Shown: positions 7,589 through 15,630, counted from the stretch's first letter. The stretch is DNA of 36,270 nucleotides from Burkholderiales bacterium (GCA_030683105.1 JAUXMZ010000041.1:1-36270), one strand, 5' to 3'. A program made the numbers and translations. The notes: generated by a model not told the origin, from the letters alone.

Positions 7589-7602
7589 TTGATCTACATC
7601 AA
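7589..7602. promoter_or_regulatory. FNR/Anr-type box, TTGATCTACATCAA
   Basis: A perfect match to the FNR consensus TTGAT-N4-ATCAA. It is in the 247-bp gap between divergent ispD and the 7754 gene. A TAAAAT hexamer at 7645-7650 would put a start near 7657 and the box centre near -61, the usual class I activator position, so the 7754 gene is the best target. An Fnr with the matching recognition residues is encoded at 35257-36102. Confidence 0.7.
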
Positions 7603-7753
7603 TCTACGAATAACGCCAGCGCCGCATACTGTTTTTGCTACTGATAAAATTATGATGCAGAATCTTATCAGGATCGCTCTTTTGGTCATCACAGCGGACA
7701 GCGGATAGACCGGAGCAGTTTGATAATTTCTTGGCGACACGGCAAACACACTC

Positions 7754-8041
7754 ATGAAAACCAGCACTCCGGAAACACCCCCCAATTTTGTCAAAGGCCG
7801 CACCCTGGAGCGGCCGGACGGTTTCTACTGGCAAAATGTGGAAACTGATGAAATCTACGGGCCGTTCGCCACGCTGGCCGAAGCCGTCAACGACATGGAA
7901 TACGGCACCGAGGCGCAACCCGACTCGGTTGATGCGCTGCGCCAGGCGGAGGACGAACTCGGCATCGCCGACTGGATCGACCCCGATACCGGCGTGCCCG
8001 CCGAAGAACAGGTGCCGCATATCGAGGATAACGACCACTGA
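7754..8041 (+). CDS. Conserved hypothetical acidic protein
   Basis: A 95-residue acidic protein I recognise only as a betaproteobacterial-type hypothetical. The first half reads like a small beta fold (RTLERPDGFYWQNVETDEIY), then a helix (FATLAEAVNDMEYG) and an acidic C-terminal tail rich in Asp and Glu (ADWIDPDTGVPAEEQ). There is no signal peptide, membrane helix or cysteine. The start ATG is the only one available and the preceding sequence has no strong Shine-Dalgarno. The upstream FNR box and -10-like hexamer suggest induction at low oxygen, which is inference. It converges with the BCAM0308-like gene, with a stem-loop between them. Confidence 0.7.
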   Translation: MKTSTPETPPNFVKGRTLERPDGFYWQNVETDEIYGPFATLAEAVNDMEYGTEAQPDSVDALRQAEDELGIADWIDPDTGVPAEEQVPHIEDNDH

Positions 8042-8049
8042 CCGGGTTG

Positions 8050-8071
8050 CCCTGCGCACACCGGCGCAGGG
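8050..8071. terminator. Stem-loop between convergent genes
   Basis: Arms CCCTGCGC and GCGCAGGG pair perfectly around six bases, with an outer GGGTTG/CAACCC pair further out. It sits between the 7754 gene and the convergent BCAM0308-like gene. There is no U tract, so intrinsic termination is uncertain; it may protect or pause both transcripts. Confidence 0.4.
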
Positions 8072-8091
8072 TCTCGCGCAACCCCGTGCGG

Positions 8092-8610
8092 TCAGGCCTT
8101 CACCGCATCGCGCGCCCAGTGCACGCGCAGCAGATTTTCCCCTTCGTTGTAATGGAACTCGAGTTCGCCCTGATAGGCGTGCTCAAGCGCTTCGCCTATG
8201 CCGCGGGCCAGGTGTATGTCGGTGGTCGTCACCATTACCCCCCCGTCGTGATCGACCATGGCGATGATGCGCTCGAGCGGATGCTCGGCACCCGCCTTCT
8301 CCGCATGGTTGCGGACGAGGTGCAGAATCTCGTCGCGGCGCTGCGCCAGGAACCCGCCCGCCAGCGTCACATAGCCCGCGGGAAATTCGTCATCGATACG
8401 GCGACAGGCAGGACAGGGCTGCTCGTGCGCTTTATCCGGCTTGGGCAGCCATTGCCAGCGGCCCTTGTGGTAAACGGCGCCGCACGCCGGACACACCGTG
8501 GGCTCGGGCAGCTTGCCCTTGGCCATATAGGTGTCGTGAACGCGCTCCTGAAGAAGTTTGTCCCGGCGCACGGGACGGAAACCAGCACGAAAATTGACGG
8601 GTCCGGTCAT
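8092..8610 (-). CDS. BCAM0308-like zinc-ribbon protein
   Basis: A 172-residue protein with a zinc ribbon formed by Cys40-x2-Cys43 (CPACGAVYHKGRW) and Cys66-x2-Cys69 (CPACRRID). The remainder is an alpha/beta domain with VMVTTTDIHLARGIGEALEHAY near the end. It matches my memory of the BCAM0308 family, sometimes annotated as an NMD-like protein affecting ribosome stability. BCAM0308 lies in the low-oxygen-activated locus of Burkholderia cenocepacia, which fits the FNR-type sites nearby. The start is well supported by AGGAGAACGCC before the ATG. The molecular function is not established; ribosome-related activity is only an annotation tradition. Confidence 0.7.
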   Translation of the reverse strand: MTGPVNFRAGFRPVRRDKLLQERVHDTYMAKGKLPEPTVCPACGAVYHKGRWQWLPKPDKAHEQPCPACRRIDDEFPAGYVTLAGGFLAQRRDEILHLVRNHAEKAGAEHPLERIIAMVDHDGGVMVTTTDIHLARGIGEALEHAYQGELEFHYNEGENLLRVHWARDAVKA

Positions 8611-8678
8611 GGCGTTCTCCTAATCAAGCGACATCGGATAAAGCTGGTAAACCTGTATTGCCCCGCAAAAAATAACAT

Positions 8679-9212
8679 TCATGAGCGGTGGTAATCGAGC
8701 GGCCAGTACTGCTGCAGGTAATCGATCACGTCCAGATCGCAGTCATGCGAGCGGTATATCCATACCGGCTGACTCTCGTCGAACTTGTTGAGCCGCTTGC
8801 TGCGGACGTTGACATGCTGCAGCGGCAACGGGAATTGCTCGTACGCCTCGCGCTCGGCGCCGGCATCGGCGTCTTCCGCGAAAAACAGCCATTCGGCGGC
8901 AAACATGCCCTGCACCCGGTTCAGTTCATGGGATACCGCATCCTCGACCGGGACCGGTTTATCGAGCACAGGATTGCGCGCGGAGTACAGTGACGTCCAG
9001 CCGCCATACAGGTCCATGCCGTCGGTCACGTAAAAACGCGTTGGCTTGGTGGAGAAAAAATTCTCGAGCTTGAAATAGGCCGAGTGATATTCATAACCGC
9101 GCGCACCCAGCCACCACCCGACGACGTCCGGACCGTGCTCGAAATACACCACCGCACACATCAACCCCACCCCATGCGGGGCCAGGGCAAGGTAATTCTG
9201 GGGGGTTGTCAT
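8679..9212 (-). CDS. Conserved hypothetical protein
   Basis: A 177-residue soluble protein I do not recognise. It is rich in aromatic residues (VVGWWLGARGYEYHSAYFKLENFF, VWIYRSHDCDLDVIDYLQQYWPLDYH) and has no signal peptide, membrane helix or known motif. I chose the ATG at 9212 (MTTPQNYLALAP) because GGGAG precedes it at good spacing; an in-frame ATG 75 bp upstream has no such site. It is divergent from amrB, and a symmetric TTTGACC/GGTCAAA palindrome lies about 85 bp upstream of the start, so an Fnr-type regulator could act on it. Confidence 0.65.
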   Translation of the reverse strand: MTTPQNYLALAPHGVGLMCAVVYFEHGPDVVGWWLGARGYEYHSAYFKLENFFSTKPTRFYVTDGMDLYGGWTSLYSARNPVLDKPVPVEDAVSHELNRVQGMFAAEWLFFAEDADAGAEREAYEQFPLPLQHVNVRSKRLNKFDESQPVWIYRSHDCDLDVIDYLQQYWPLDYHRS

Positions 9213-9294
9213 CGATTGCTCCCGAATGCTAATGCGTTGCGCATCAGTCCAATCCCGCATATAGATTAAATTACCCCCACTTTCCACCGCACCC

Positions 9295-9310
9295 TTTGAC
9301 CTGGGTCAAA
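9295..9310. promoter_or_regulatory. Symmetric palindrome TTTGACCTGGGTCAAA, FNR-like
   Basis: Perfect dyad in the 214-bp gap between the divergent 8679-9212 gene and amrB. It fits the FNR/Dnr pattern with both half-sites changed from TTGAT to TTGAC. It could control either gene. The match is to a variant, so the regulator is inferred. Confidence 0.5.
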
Positions 9311-9354
9311 CCGGAGTCGCTGCGCGCAGCGGCGCCAGCCGGGCACGGCGGGAC

Positions 9355-9360
9355 TATAAT
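9355..9360 (+). promoter_or_regulatory. Possible -10 element for amrB
   Basis: A perfect TATAAT 67 bp before the amrB start. No convincing -35 hexamer lies 16-18 bp upstream, so activation by a bound regulator, perhaps at the 9295-9310 palindrome, would fit. Confidence 0.4.
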
Positions 9361-9426
9361 TGCCTGAAGGCCTTGATTCCTCACCGTGCCGCCGCCATTT
9401 AGACGGGTATAGCCTCAGGAAAGCAT

Positions 9427-10239
9427 ATGAACGTGATCCGGCCGGCCGCAGTAGCCGGCACCTTTTATCCGGGCGCAGCCCGGGAACTCGCAAGCGCAGT
9501 GTCGGGCATGCTCGCCGCCGTACCGCGGGACCCCGCGGCACCAGCCGTTCCCAAAGCCATCGTGGCGCCCCACGCCGGGTATATCTATTCAGGCCCGGTC
9601 GCGGCGAGTGTTTATGCGCAACTTGCACCCGCACGCGCGCAGATCAGGCGCGTGGTGCTGCTGGGACCGACGCACCGTGTTGCCGTGCGCGGCCTGGCGC
9701 TGCCGGCGGCCACGGGTTTTGCCACGCCGCTGGGCATAGTTGAGATCGACCAGACCGCAGTCGCCGCACTGCGCGGCATGCCGCAAGTGACGGAAAGCGC
9801 CGCAGCCCACGCGCACGAGCATTCGCTGGAAGTGCAGCTGCCGTTCCTGCAGACGGTGCTCGAGCATTTCACGCTGCTGCCGCTGGCGGTGGGAGATGCC
9901 AGCCCCGCGGAAGTCGCCCAGGTGCTCGATGCGCTGTGGGGCGGACCGGAAACGCTGATCGTCGTGAGTTCCGATCTGTCCCACTATCTCGCCTACCGCG
10001 ACGCGCAGGACGCCGACCGCACCACCGCCGACGCCATACTTCATCTGTCGACCGACATCGGACACGACCAGGCATGCGGCGCAACACCGCTGACCGGCCT
10101 CATGCTCGCCGCGCAACAGCGCGGACTGAAATCCAGTCTCGTCGATCTGCGCAATTCGGGCGACACCGCCGGCGACTTGCGCCATGTCGTCGGCTACGGC
10201 GCATTTGCCTTTTTCGAGGACGCCAGCCATGCGCACTGA
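9427..10239 (+). CDS. amrB: AmmeMemoRadiSam system protein B (MEMO1 family)
   Basis: A 270-residue member of the MEMO family, related to extradiol dioxygenases but without proven bacterial activity. Conserved residues are visible: His49 in PHAGYIYSG, His83 in GPTHR, Asp183 and His186 in SSDLSHY, and Cys217 in ACGATPL; the human homologue uses two His and one Cys for metal. It is the first of three genes (amrB, amrA, amrS) that define the AmmeMemoRadiSam cluster, a conserved trio of unknown biochemistry. It overlaps amrA by 11 bp (ATGCGCACTGA), so the two are probably translationally coupled. Start ATG follows AGGAAAGCAT. Confidence 0.92.
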   Translation: MNVIRPAAVAGTFYPGAARELASAVSGMLAAVPRDPAAPAVPKAIVAPHAGYIYSGPVAASVYAQLAPARAQIRRVVLLGPTHRVAVRGLALPAATGFATPLGIVEIDQTAVAALRGMPQVTESAAAHAHEHSLEVQLPFLQTVLEHFTLLPLAVGDASPAEVAQVLDALWGGPETLIVVSSDLSHYLAYRDAQDADRTTADAILHLSTDIGHDQACGATPLTGLMLAAQQRGLKSSLVDLRNSGDTAGDLRHVVGYGAFAFFEDASHAH

Positions 10240-10813
10240 AACCGGGCTCTTGGTGCCGCCGCAGGACGCCGGAACCGTCCTGCTGCCGCTCGCGCGCGCC
10301 GCCATTGCCCGCAAACTCGGCAAATCGCATCCGGCGCCGGCCGAGGCCCACTGGCTGCGGGAACAGGGCGCGTGCTTCATCACGCTGAAGCATTGCGAGA
10401 AACTGCGCGGCTGCATCGGCACGCTGCGCGCCCATCGCGCGCTGGCGGACGATGTCACGGCCAATGCGGAGGCCGCGGCCTTCCGCGATCCGCGCTTCAA
10501 GCCGCTGACGGCAAGCGAATTCGAAACGGTAGAAGTCGAGCTTTCCCTGCTCTCGGCGCTGGAACCGCTGACTTTCACCGGCGAGGACGAAGCGCTGGCG
10601 CAACTGCGTGCAGGCCGGGATGGCGTGGTCTTCGAATACGGCCATCACAGCAGCACCTTCCTGCCCCAGGTGTGGGAAGAATTACGGGAACCTGTCGAGT
10701 TCATGGCGCATCTGAAGTACAAGGCGGGATTGCCGCCCGATTTCTGGGATGCCGGAGTCAAGCTGATGCGCTACACGGTGTCGAAGTGGCGCGAGTCGGA
10801 TTTAAGGGCGTGA
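10229..10813 (+). CDS. amrA: AmmeMemoRadiSam system protein A (AMMECR1 domain)
   Basis: A 194-residue AMMECR1-domain protein. The invariant signature LRGCIG is at residues 59-64, preceded by the segment FITLKHCEK, and the domain runs to the end (SKWRESDL). Its biochemical role is unknown in bacteria; the family occurs with MEMO and radical SAM proteins across domains of life. I prefer the ATG at 10229 over one at 10184: it overlaps the amrB stop by 11 bp, has GAGGA upstream, and gives the usual family length. The next gene, amrS, is separated by 105 bp that contain two inverted octamer arrays. Confidence 0.9.
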   Translation: MRTETGLLVPPQDAGTVLLPLARAAIARKLGKSHPAPAEAHWLREQGACFITLKHCEKLRGCIGTLRAHRALADDVTANAEAAAFRDPRFKPLTASEFETVEVELSLLSALEPLTFTGEDEALAQLRAGRDGVVFEYGHHSSTFLPQVWEELREPVEFMAHLKYKAGLPPDFWDAGVKLMRYTVSKWRESDLRA

Positions 10814-10814
10814 T

Positions 10815-10906
10815 TGAGTAATTAAGTGATTAAGTGATCAATCCGGTGCGTACGCCTCAATTCCCTGCCCACCCAATCACTGAATCACTGAATTACCGAA
10901 TCACTG
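10815..10906. repeat. Inverted pair of octamer arrays (TAAGTGAT / AATCACTG)
   Basis: Left: TGAGTAAT, TAAGTGAT, TAAGTGAT at 10815-10838. Right: AATCACTG, AATCACTG, AATTACCG, AATCACTG at 10875-10906. The two arrays are near-complementary, including the matching variant unit, so the RNA between amrA and amrS can fold into a long hairpin. It ends 13 bp before the amrS start codon. Confidence 0.85.
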
Positions 10907-10918
10907 TATAGAGAAGCC

Positions 10919-12001
10919 ATGCATACGACAGACCAACACGCCGGACGCTGGTGGCACATGCTGGCCGACGGCCGCATGCAGTGCGACCTGTGTCCGCGCG
11001 ACTGCCGCCTGCACGAAGGCCAGCGCGGCGCGTGCTTCGTGCGCCAGCGCGTGGGCGACGAGATGGTGCTCACCACCTACGGCCGCTCGTCCGGTTTCTG
11101 CATTGACCCGATCGAGAAAAAACCCCTCAACCATTTTTATCCCGGATCGAGCATCCTGTCTTTCGGCACCGCCGGCTGCAACCTCGCCTGCAAGTTCTGC
11201 CAGAACTGGGACATCAGCAAATCGCGCGACATGGACCGCCTGATGGACGAGGCCTCGCCCGCGGCGATCGCCGAGGCCGCAGCTGCGAACGGCGCGCACA
11301 GCGTGGCCTTCACCTACAACGACCCGGTGATTTTCGCCGAATACGCGATGGACGTGGCCGACGCCTGCCACGCGCGCGGCATCAAGACCGTCGCCGTCAC
11401 CGCCGGTTACATCCACGATGCGCCGCGGCGCGAGTTCTTCGCCAAAATGGATGCGGCGAACGTCGATCTGAAAGCGTTCACCGACGAGTTTTACGTCAAA
11501 CTGTGCGGCGCGCATCTGCAGCCGGTGCTCGACACGCTGGCGTATCTGAAACATGAAACCGATGTCTGGTTTGAGATCACCACGCTGCTGATCCCCGGCA
11601 AGAACGACTCGGAACGCGAGCTGCGGGCCGCCGCGCGCTGGATCGAGCGCGAACTCGGCACCGAGGTGCCGCTGCACTATTCGGCCTTTCATCCCGACTA
11701 CAAAATGGGCGACATTCCGGCCACACCGTCGGCAACGCTGACGCTGGCACGACAGATTGCGCTCGATGCCGGGCTGCGCTACGTCTACACCGGCAATGTC
11801 CACGACGAACACGGCGGATCGACCTACTGTCCCTCGTGCCACGCGCCCCTGGTGCTGCGCGACTGGTACCGCATTGACGACTATCGCCTGCTGCCTGACG
11901 GCCGCTGCCCGGACTGCGGCACGCAGATCGCCGGCCGCTTCGAACGCTACACCGGCGCCTTCGGCCCGCGCCGCATCCCGATCGCCATTCACCACGCCTG
12001 A
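10919..12001 (+). CDS. amrS: AmmeMemoRadiSam system radical SAM enzyme
   Basis: A 360-residue radical SAM enzyme. The cluster-binding motif is C87-x3-C91-x2-C94 (AGCNLACKFCQNW). An N-terminal cysteine set, C22, C25, C29 and C39, precedes it, and a C-terminal zinc ribbon is formed by YCPSC and CPDCG, as expected for this family (PflA-like, AmmeMemoRadiSam subgroup). The natural substrate is not known. It follows amrB and amrA on the same strand, with AGAGAAG before the ATG. The 105-bp spacer with octamer arrays could attenuate its expression relative to amrBA. Mfd follows 107 bp downstream from its own likely promoter. Confidence 0.93.
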   Translation: MHTTDQHAGRWWHMLADGRMQCDLCPRDCRLHEGQRGACFVRQRVGDEMVLTTYGRSSGFCIDPIEKKPLNHFYPGSSILSFGTAGCNLACKFCQNWDISKSRDMDRLMDEASPAAIAEAAAANGAHSVAFTYNDPVIFAEYAMDVADACHARGIKTVAVTAGYIHDAPRREFFAKMDAANVDLKAFTDEFYVKLCGAHLQPVLDTLAYLKHETDVWFEITTLLIPGKNDSERELRAAARWIERELGTEVPLHYSAFHPDYKMGDIPATPSATLTLARQIALDAGLRYVYTGNVHDEHGGSTYCPSCHAPLVLRDWYRIDDYRLLPDGRCPDCGTQIAGRFERYTGAFGPRRIPIAIHHA

Positions 12002-12082
12002 TTTGTATCTATTTGTTTTAATTAGTATTTTTATCGCGTGCGGGTTGCTGCTCCGCTCCCGGGATCAGGCGACGAACGCCGG

Positions 12083-12088
12083 TATAAT
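12083..12088 (+). promoter_or_regulatory. Possible -10 element for mfd
   Basis: TATAAT 21 bp before the mfd ATG, implying a leader of roughly 14 bases and no room for a normal Shine-Dalgarno site. No clear -35 at standard spacing. Confidence 0.4.
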
Positions 12089-12108
12089 GACGGTCTTTTT
12101 CCCACCCG

Positions 12109-15100
12109 ATGCTGCAAATCCCGATTCCCGCGCCCGGCCTGCGTGAGCAGACAGGGCCGTTCCACGGCTCCAGCGATGCCTTGGCGCTCGCTCTGCTGGC
12201 GGCACGCACGCGTCCGGTACTCGTCATCACCGAAAACGCCTGGCACGGCCAGCGCCTGCTTCAGGAAATCCCGTTTTTTGCGCCCGAACTCAGGGTGCAC
12301 TTTTTCCCCGACTGGGAAACGCTGCCCTACGATCACTTCTCACCGCACCACGACCTGATTTCGGAGCGGCTGGCGACGCTATACCAGATGATGCGCGGTG
12401 AGTTCGATATCGCCATCGTCCCCGTCACCACCGCGCTCTACCGTCTGCCACCCGTCGAGTATCTTGCCGCCAACACCTTCTTTTTCAAGCAGGGCGGCAA
12501 GCTGCCCGCCACCGAGTTGCGCCGGCAACTTACGCTCGCCGGCTATACCCACGTCACGCAGGTGCTGGCGCCGGGCGAATACAGCTTTCGCGGCGGACTC
12601 ATCGATCTGTTTCCCATGGGCAGCGCGCTGCCCTACCGCATCGACCTGTTCGACGAGGAAATCGAGAGCATCCGCAGCTTCGACGTCGACACCCAGCGCT
12701 CGATCTACAAGGTCAACGAAGTGCGCCTGCTGCCGGCGCGCGAATTTCCGATGGACGAGCCGGGCCAGACGCGCTTTCGCAAGAACTTCCGCGAAAAATT
12801 CGAAGGCGACCCGTCGCGAAGCCGCATCTACAAGGACGTGTCCAAGGGCGTGCCGACCGCGGGCGTCGAATATTACCTGCCGCTGTTCTTCGACCAGACC
12901 GCGCTCATCACCGACTACCTGCCAGAAAACACGATGATCTGCCTGCAGCCCGGCGTGCAGCAGGCCATCGATACCTTCTGGCAGGACACTCATGCACGGC
13001 ATGCGATGTTGCGCGGCGACCTCGCCAACCCGGTACTGCCGCCCGCTGATCTGTTCCTCGCAGCCGATCAGTTCTTCGGCGCGATCAAGCCGTACGCGCG
13101 CATTGATATGCGCGCGGTTCCAAGTTCAACGTTCCATGTTCAAAGTTCAAACCACACTACTCCTGAAGCAGGCGCCCTTGAACTCGGCACTCCTCACTCC
13201 TCACTCCTAACTCCTCACCCGCCAGCGGCGGCAGCGGCAACCTTGCCGCTTCCGCCCCTGGCGGTAGAGCGCCGCTTCGACAATCCCCTCCATCTGCTGC
13301 AGGACTTTCTCGGTGGCTTTCCCGGCCGCACGCTGATCCTCGCCGAAAGCCCGGGCCGGCGCGAGACCATGGCCGATTTTTTCCGCGAGTACGACTTTCA
13401 CCCCGAGGTCTGCACCGGCTACGCGCAATTCTCAACCGCATCCGACCACGTGATGCTGGGGGTGGGGCCGCTGCATACGGGATTCATTCTCGAGGGCGAG
13501 CACCTCGCGGTCATCACCGAGAACGAGCTTTATGCGGCACAGGTGCGCAACCGCAGCCAGCGCGAGGCCAAGCGCGCCACGACCGAAGGCATGCTGCGCG
13601 ACCTGTCCGAGGTCAAGGTCGGCGACCCGGTGGTGCATGAGCAGCACGGCATCGGCCGCTACCTCGGGCTGAACACCATGGATCTGGGCGAAGGCGCCAC
13701 GGAATTTCTCACGCTCGAATATGCGAACAACGACAAGCTCTATGTGCCGGTATCGAGCCTGCACCTGATCAGCCGCTACAGCGGTGCGGCGCCGGAAGCG
13801 GCCCCCCTGCACACGCTGGGCAGCGGCCAGTGGGACAAGGCGAAGAAAAAAGCCGCGGCACAGGTGCGCGACACCGCGGCGGAGCTGCTTAACCTTTACG
13901 CCCAGCGCGCCCTGCGCCAAGGCTATGCGTTCACGGTCAAGCAGCACGACTACGAAGCGTTTTGCGAAGGCTTCCCGTTCGAGGAGACCGTGGACCAGGC
14001 CTCGGCGGTCAATGCCGCGATCGAAGACATGAAAAGCGGCAAGCCCATGGACCGGCTGGTATGCGGCGACGTCGGTTTCGGCAAGACCGAAGTTGCGCTG
14101 CGCGCAGCCTATGTCGCGGTCGCCGACGGCAAGCAGGTCGCGGTGCTGGTGCCGACGACGCTGCTCGCAGAACAGCATTTCAACACCTTCTCCGACCGCT
14201 TCGCCGACTGGCCGGTGAAAATTGCCGAGCTGTCGCGCTTTCGCACCGGCAAAGAGCAGGCCGAGGCGCTCAAGGGTCTCGCCGAAGGCAAAGTCGACAT
14301 CGCGATCGGCACCCACGCGCTGCTTGCGCGCGGTGTCAAATTCAGCAACCTCGGGCTGGTTATCCTCGATGAAGAGCATCGCTTCGGCGTGCGCCAGAAA
14401 GAGCAGTTGAAAGCGCTGCGCGCCGAAGTCGACGTTCTGACACTCACCGCCACGCCTATTCCGCGCACGCTCGCGATGTCGCTCGAAGGGCTGCGCGATT
14501 TTTCAGTGATCGCCACCGCGCCGCAGCGGCGGCTCGCGATCAAGACTTTCGTCGCGCGGCACAGCAAGTCGCTGATCCGCGAAGCGGCGCTGCGCGAACT
14601 CAAGCGCGGCGGACAGATCTATTTCCTGCACAACGACATCGACACCATACGGAATGTCGAGGAAGTCCTGACGAAGCTGCTGCCCGAAGCCAACATCCGC
14701 ATCGCCCACGGCCAGATGCGCGAGCGCGACCTCGAGCACGTGATGCGCGACTTCTACCAGCAGCGCTTCAACGTGCTGTTGTGCACCACCATCATCGAGA
14801 CCGGCATCGACGTGCCGACCGCCAACACCATCATCATCAACCGCGCCGACCGCTTCGGCCTCGCGCAACTGCATCAGTTGCGCGGCCGCGTCGGCCGCTC
14901 GCACCACCAGGCTTATGCCTACCTGCTGCTGCCCGAGGAAGGCAATGTCACCAGCCAGGCGAAGAAGCGGCTGGAGGCGATCCAGATGATGGAGGAACTG
15001 GGCTCGGGCTTCTATCTCGCCATGCACGACCTCGAGATCCGCGGCGCGGGCGAAGTGCTGGGCGAATCGCAAAGCGGCGAGATGCAGGAAATCGGCTTCA

Positions 15101-15612
15101 ATCTGTACTGCGCGATGCTCGACACCGCGGTGAGATCGCTCAAGGCGGGCAAAGAGCCCGACCTTAGCGCGCCGCTCGGCGTCACCACCGAAATCAACCT
15201 GCACGTGCCGGCGCTGCTGCCCGACGATTACTGCAGCGACGTGCACGAGCGGCTGGTGCTCTACAAGCGGCTGGCCAACTGCGAGACCGAGGACGAACTC
15301 GACGGCCTGCGCGAGGAACTGATAGACCGCTTCGGCCCGCTGCCCGATGCGGCGCGCGCGCTCACCGACTGCCACCGGCTGCGCCTGCTCGGCAAGCCGC
15401 TGGGTGTTGCGCGCATCGACGCGACCGATTCAGCGCTGCAGTTGCAGTTCGTGCCCAATCCGCCGATCGAGCCGATGAAAATCATCAAGCTGATCCAGAC
15501 CCGGCGCAACTACAAGCTCGCCGGCCAGGACAAGCTGCGCATCGAAGCGAGCATGCCTGATCTTAAGAGCCGCGTTGCGGCTATCCGGGAGGCGTTCGGA
15601 CAGTTGGCGTAG
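12109..15612 (+). CDS. mfd: Transcription-repair coupling factor Mfd
   Basis: An 1167-residue SF2 translocase that removes RNA polymerase stalled at lesions and recruits UvrA. In order: UvrB-like N-terminal module; RNA polymerase-interacting domain around VKVGDPVVHEQHGIGRYLGL; Walker A G653-T660 (GDVGFGKT); the DEEH box at 754-757; helicase motifs ETGID and QLRGRVGRS; and the C-terminal TRCF domain. Length is slightly above the E. coli protein. Residues 337 to about 383 are abnormal: they are encoded by two heptamer arrays and connecting sequence (13117-13255), giving a Ser/Thr/Pro/Ala-rich linker between the UvrB-like module and the polymerase-binding part. The frame stays open, so the protein is probably functional. 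Confidence 0.97.
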   Translation: MLQIPIPAPGLREQTGPFHGSSDALALALLAARTRPVLVITENAWHGQRLLQEIPFFAPELRVHFFPDWETLPYDHFSPHHDLISERLATLYQMMRGEFDIAIVPVTTALYRLPPVEYLAANTFFFKQGGKLPATELRRQLTLAGYTHVTQVLAPGEYSFRGGLIDLFPMGSALPYRIDLFDEEIESIRSFDVDTQRSIYKVNEVRLLPAREFPMDEPGQTRFRKNFREKFEGDPSRSRIYKDVSKGVPTAGVEYYLPLFFDQTALITDYLPENTMICLQPGVQQAIDTFWQDTHARHAMLRGDLANPVLPPADLFLAADQFFGAIKPYARIDMRAVPSSTFHVQSSNHTTPEAGALELGTPHSSLLTPHPPAAAAATLPLPPLAVERRFDNPLHLLQDFLGGFPGRTLILAESPGRRETMADFFREYDFHPEVCTGYAQFSTASDHVMLGVGPLHTGFILEGEHLAVITENELYAAQVRNRSQREAKRATTEGMLRDLSEVKVGDPVVHEQHGIGRYLGLNTMDLGEGATEFLTLEYANNDKLYVPVSSLHLISRYSGAAPEAAPLHTLGSGQWDKAKKKAAAQVRDTAAELLNLYAQRALRQGYAFTVKQHDYEAFCEGFPFEETVDQASAVNAAIEDMKSGKPMDRLVCGDVGFGKTEVALRAAYVAVADGKQVAVLVPTTLLAEQHFNTFSDRFADWPVKIAELSRFRTGKEQAEALKGLAEGKVDIAIGTHALLARGVKFSNLGLVILDEEHRFGVRQKEQLKALRAEVDVLTLTATPIPRTLAMSLEGLRDFSVIATAPQRRLAIKTFVARHSKSLIREAALRELKRGGQIYFLHNDIDTIRNVEEVLTKLLPEANIRIAHGQMRERDLEHVMRDFYQQRFNVLLCTTIIETGIDVPTANTIIINRADRFGLAQLHQLRGRVGRSHHQAYAYLLLPEEGNVTSQAKKRLEAIQMMEELGSGFYLAMHDLEIRGAGEVLGESQSGEMQEIGFNLYCAMLDTAVRSLKAGKEPDLSAPLGVTTEINLHVPALLPDDYCSDVHERLVLYKRLANCETEDELDGLREELIDRFGPLPDAARALTDCHRLRLLGKPLGVARIDATDSALQLQFVPNPPIEPMKIIKLIQTRRNYKLAGQDKLRIEASMPDLKSRVAAIREAFGQLA
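13117..13215. repeat. Two heptamer arrays inside mfd
   Basis: 13117-13151 holds five 7-bp units of the GTTCAAA type (GTTCCAA, GTTCAAC, GTTCCAT, GTTCAAA, GTTCAAA). 13188-13215 holds CACTCCT x3 and AACTCCT. Neither array is a multiple of three, but together with the connecting sequence the mfd frame is kept. The same GTTCAA-type unit fills the right end of the window. Confidence 0.9.
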
Positions 15613-15630
15613 ACGCGCTACGCGCTGCAA

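Noticed and set aside
9589-10578. 329-codon minus-strand frame across amrB and amrA
   Set aside because: The overlapping plus-strand genes are well supported families; this frame has low-complexity residues and no domain.
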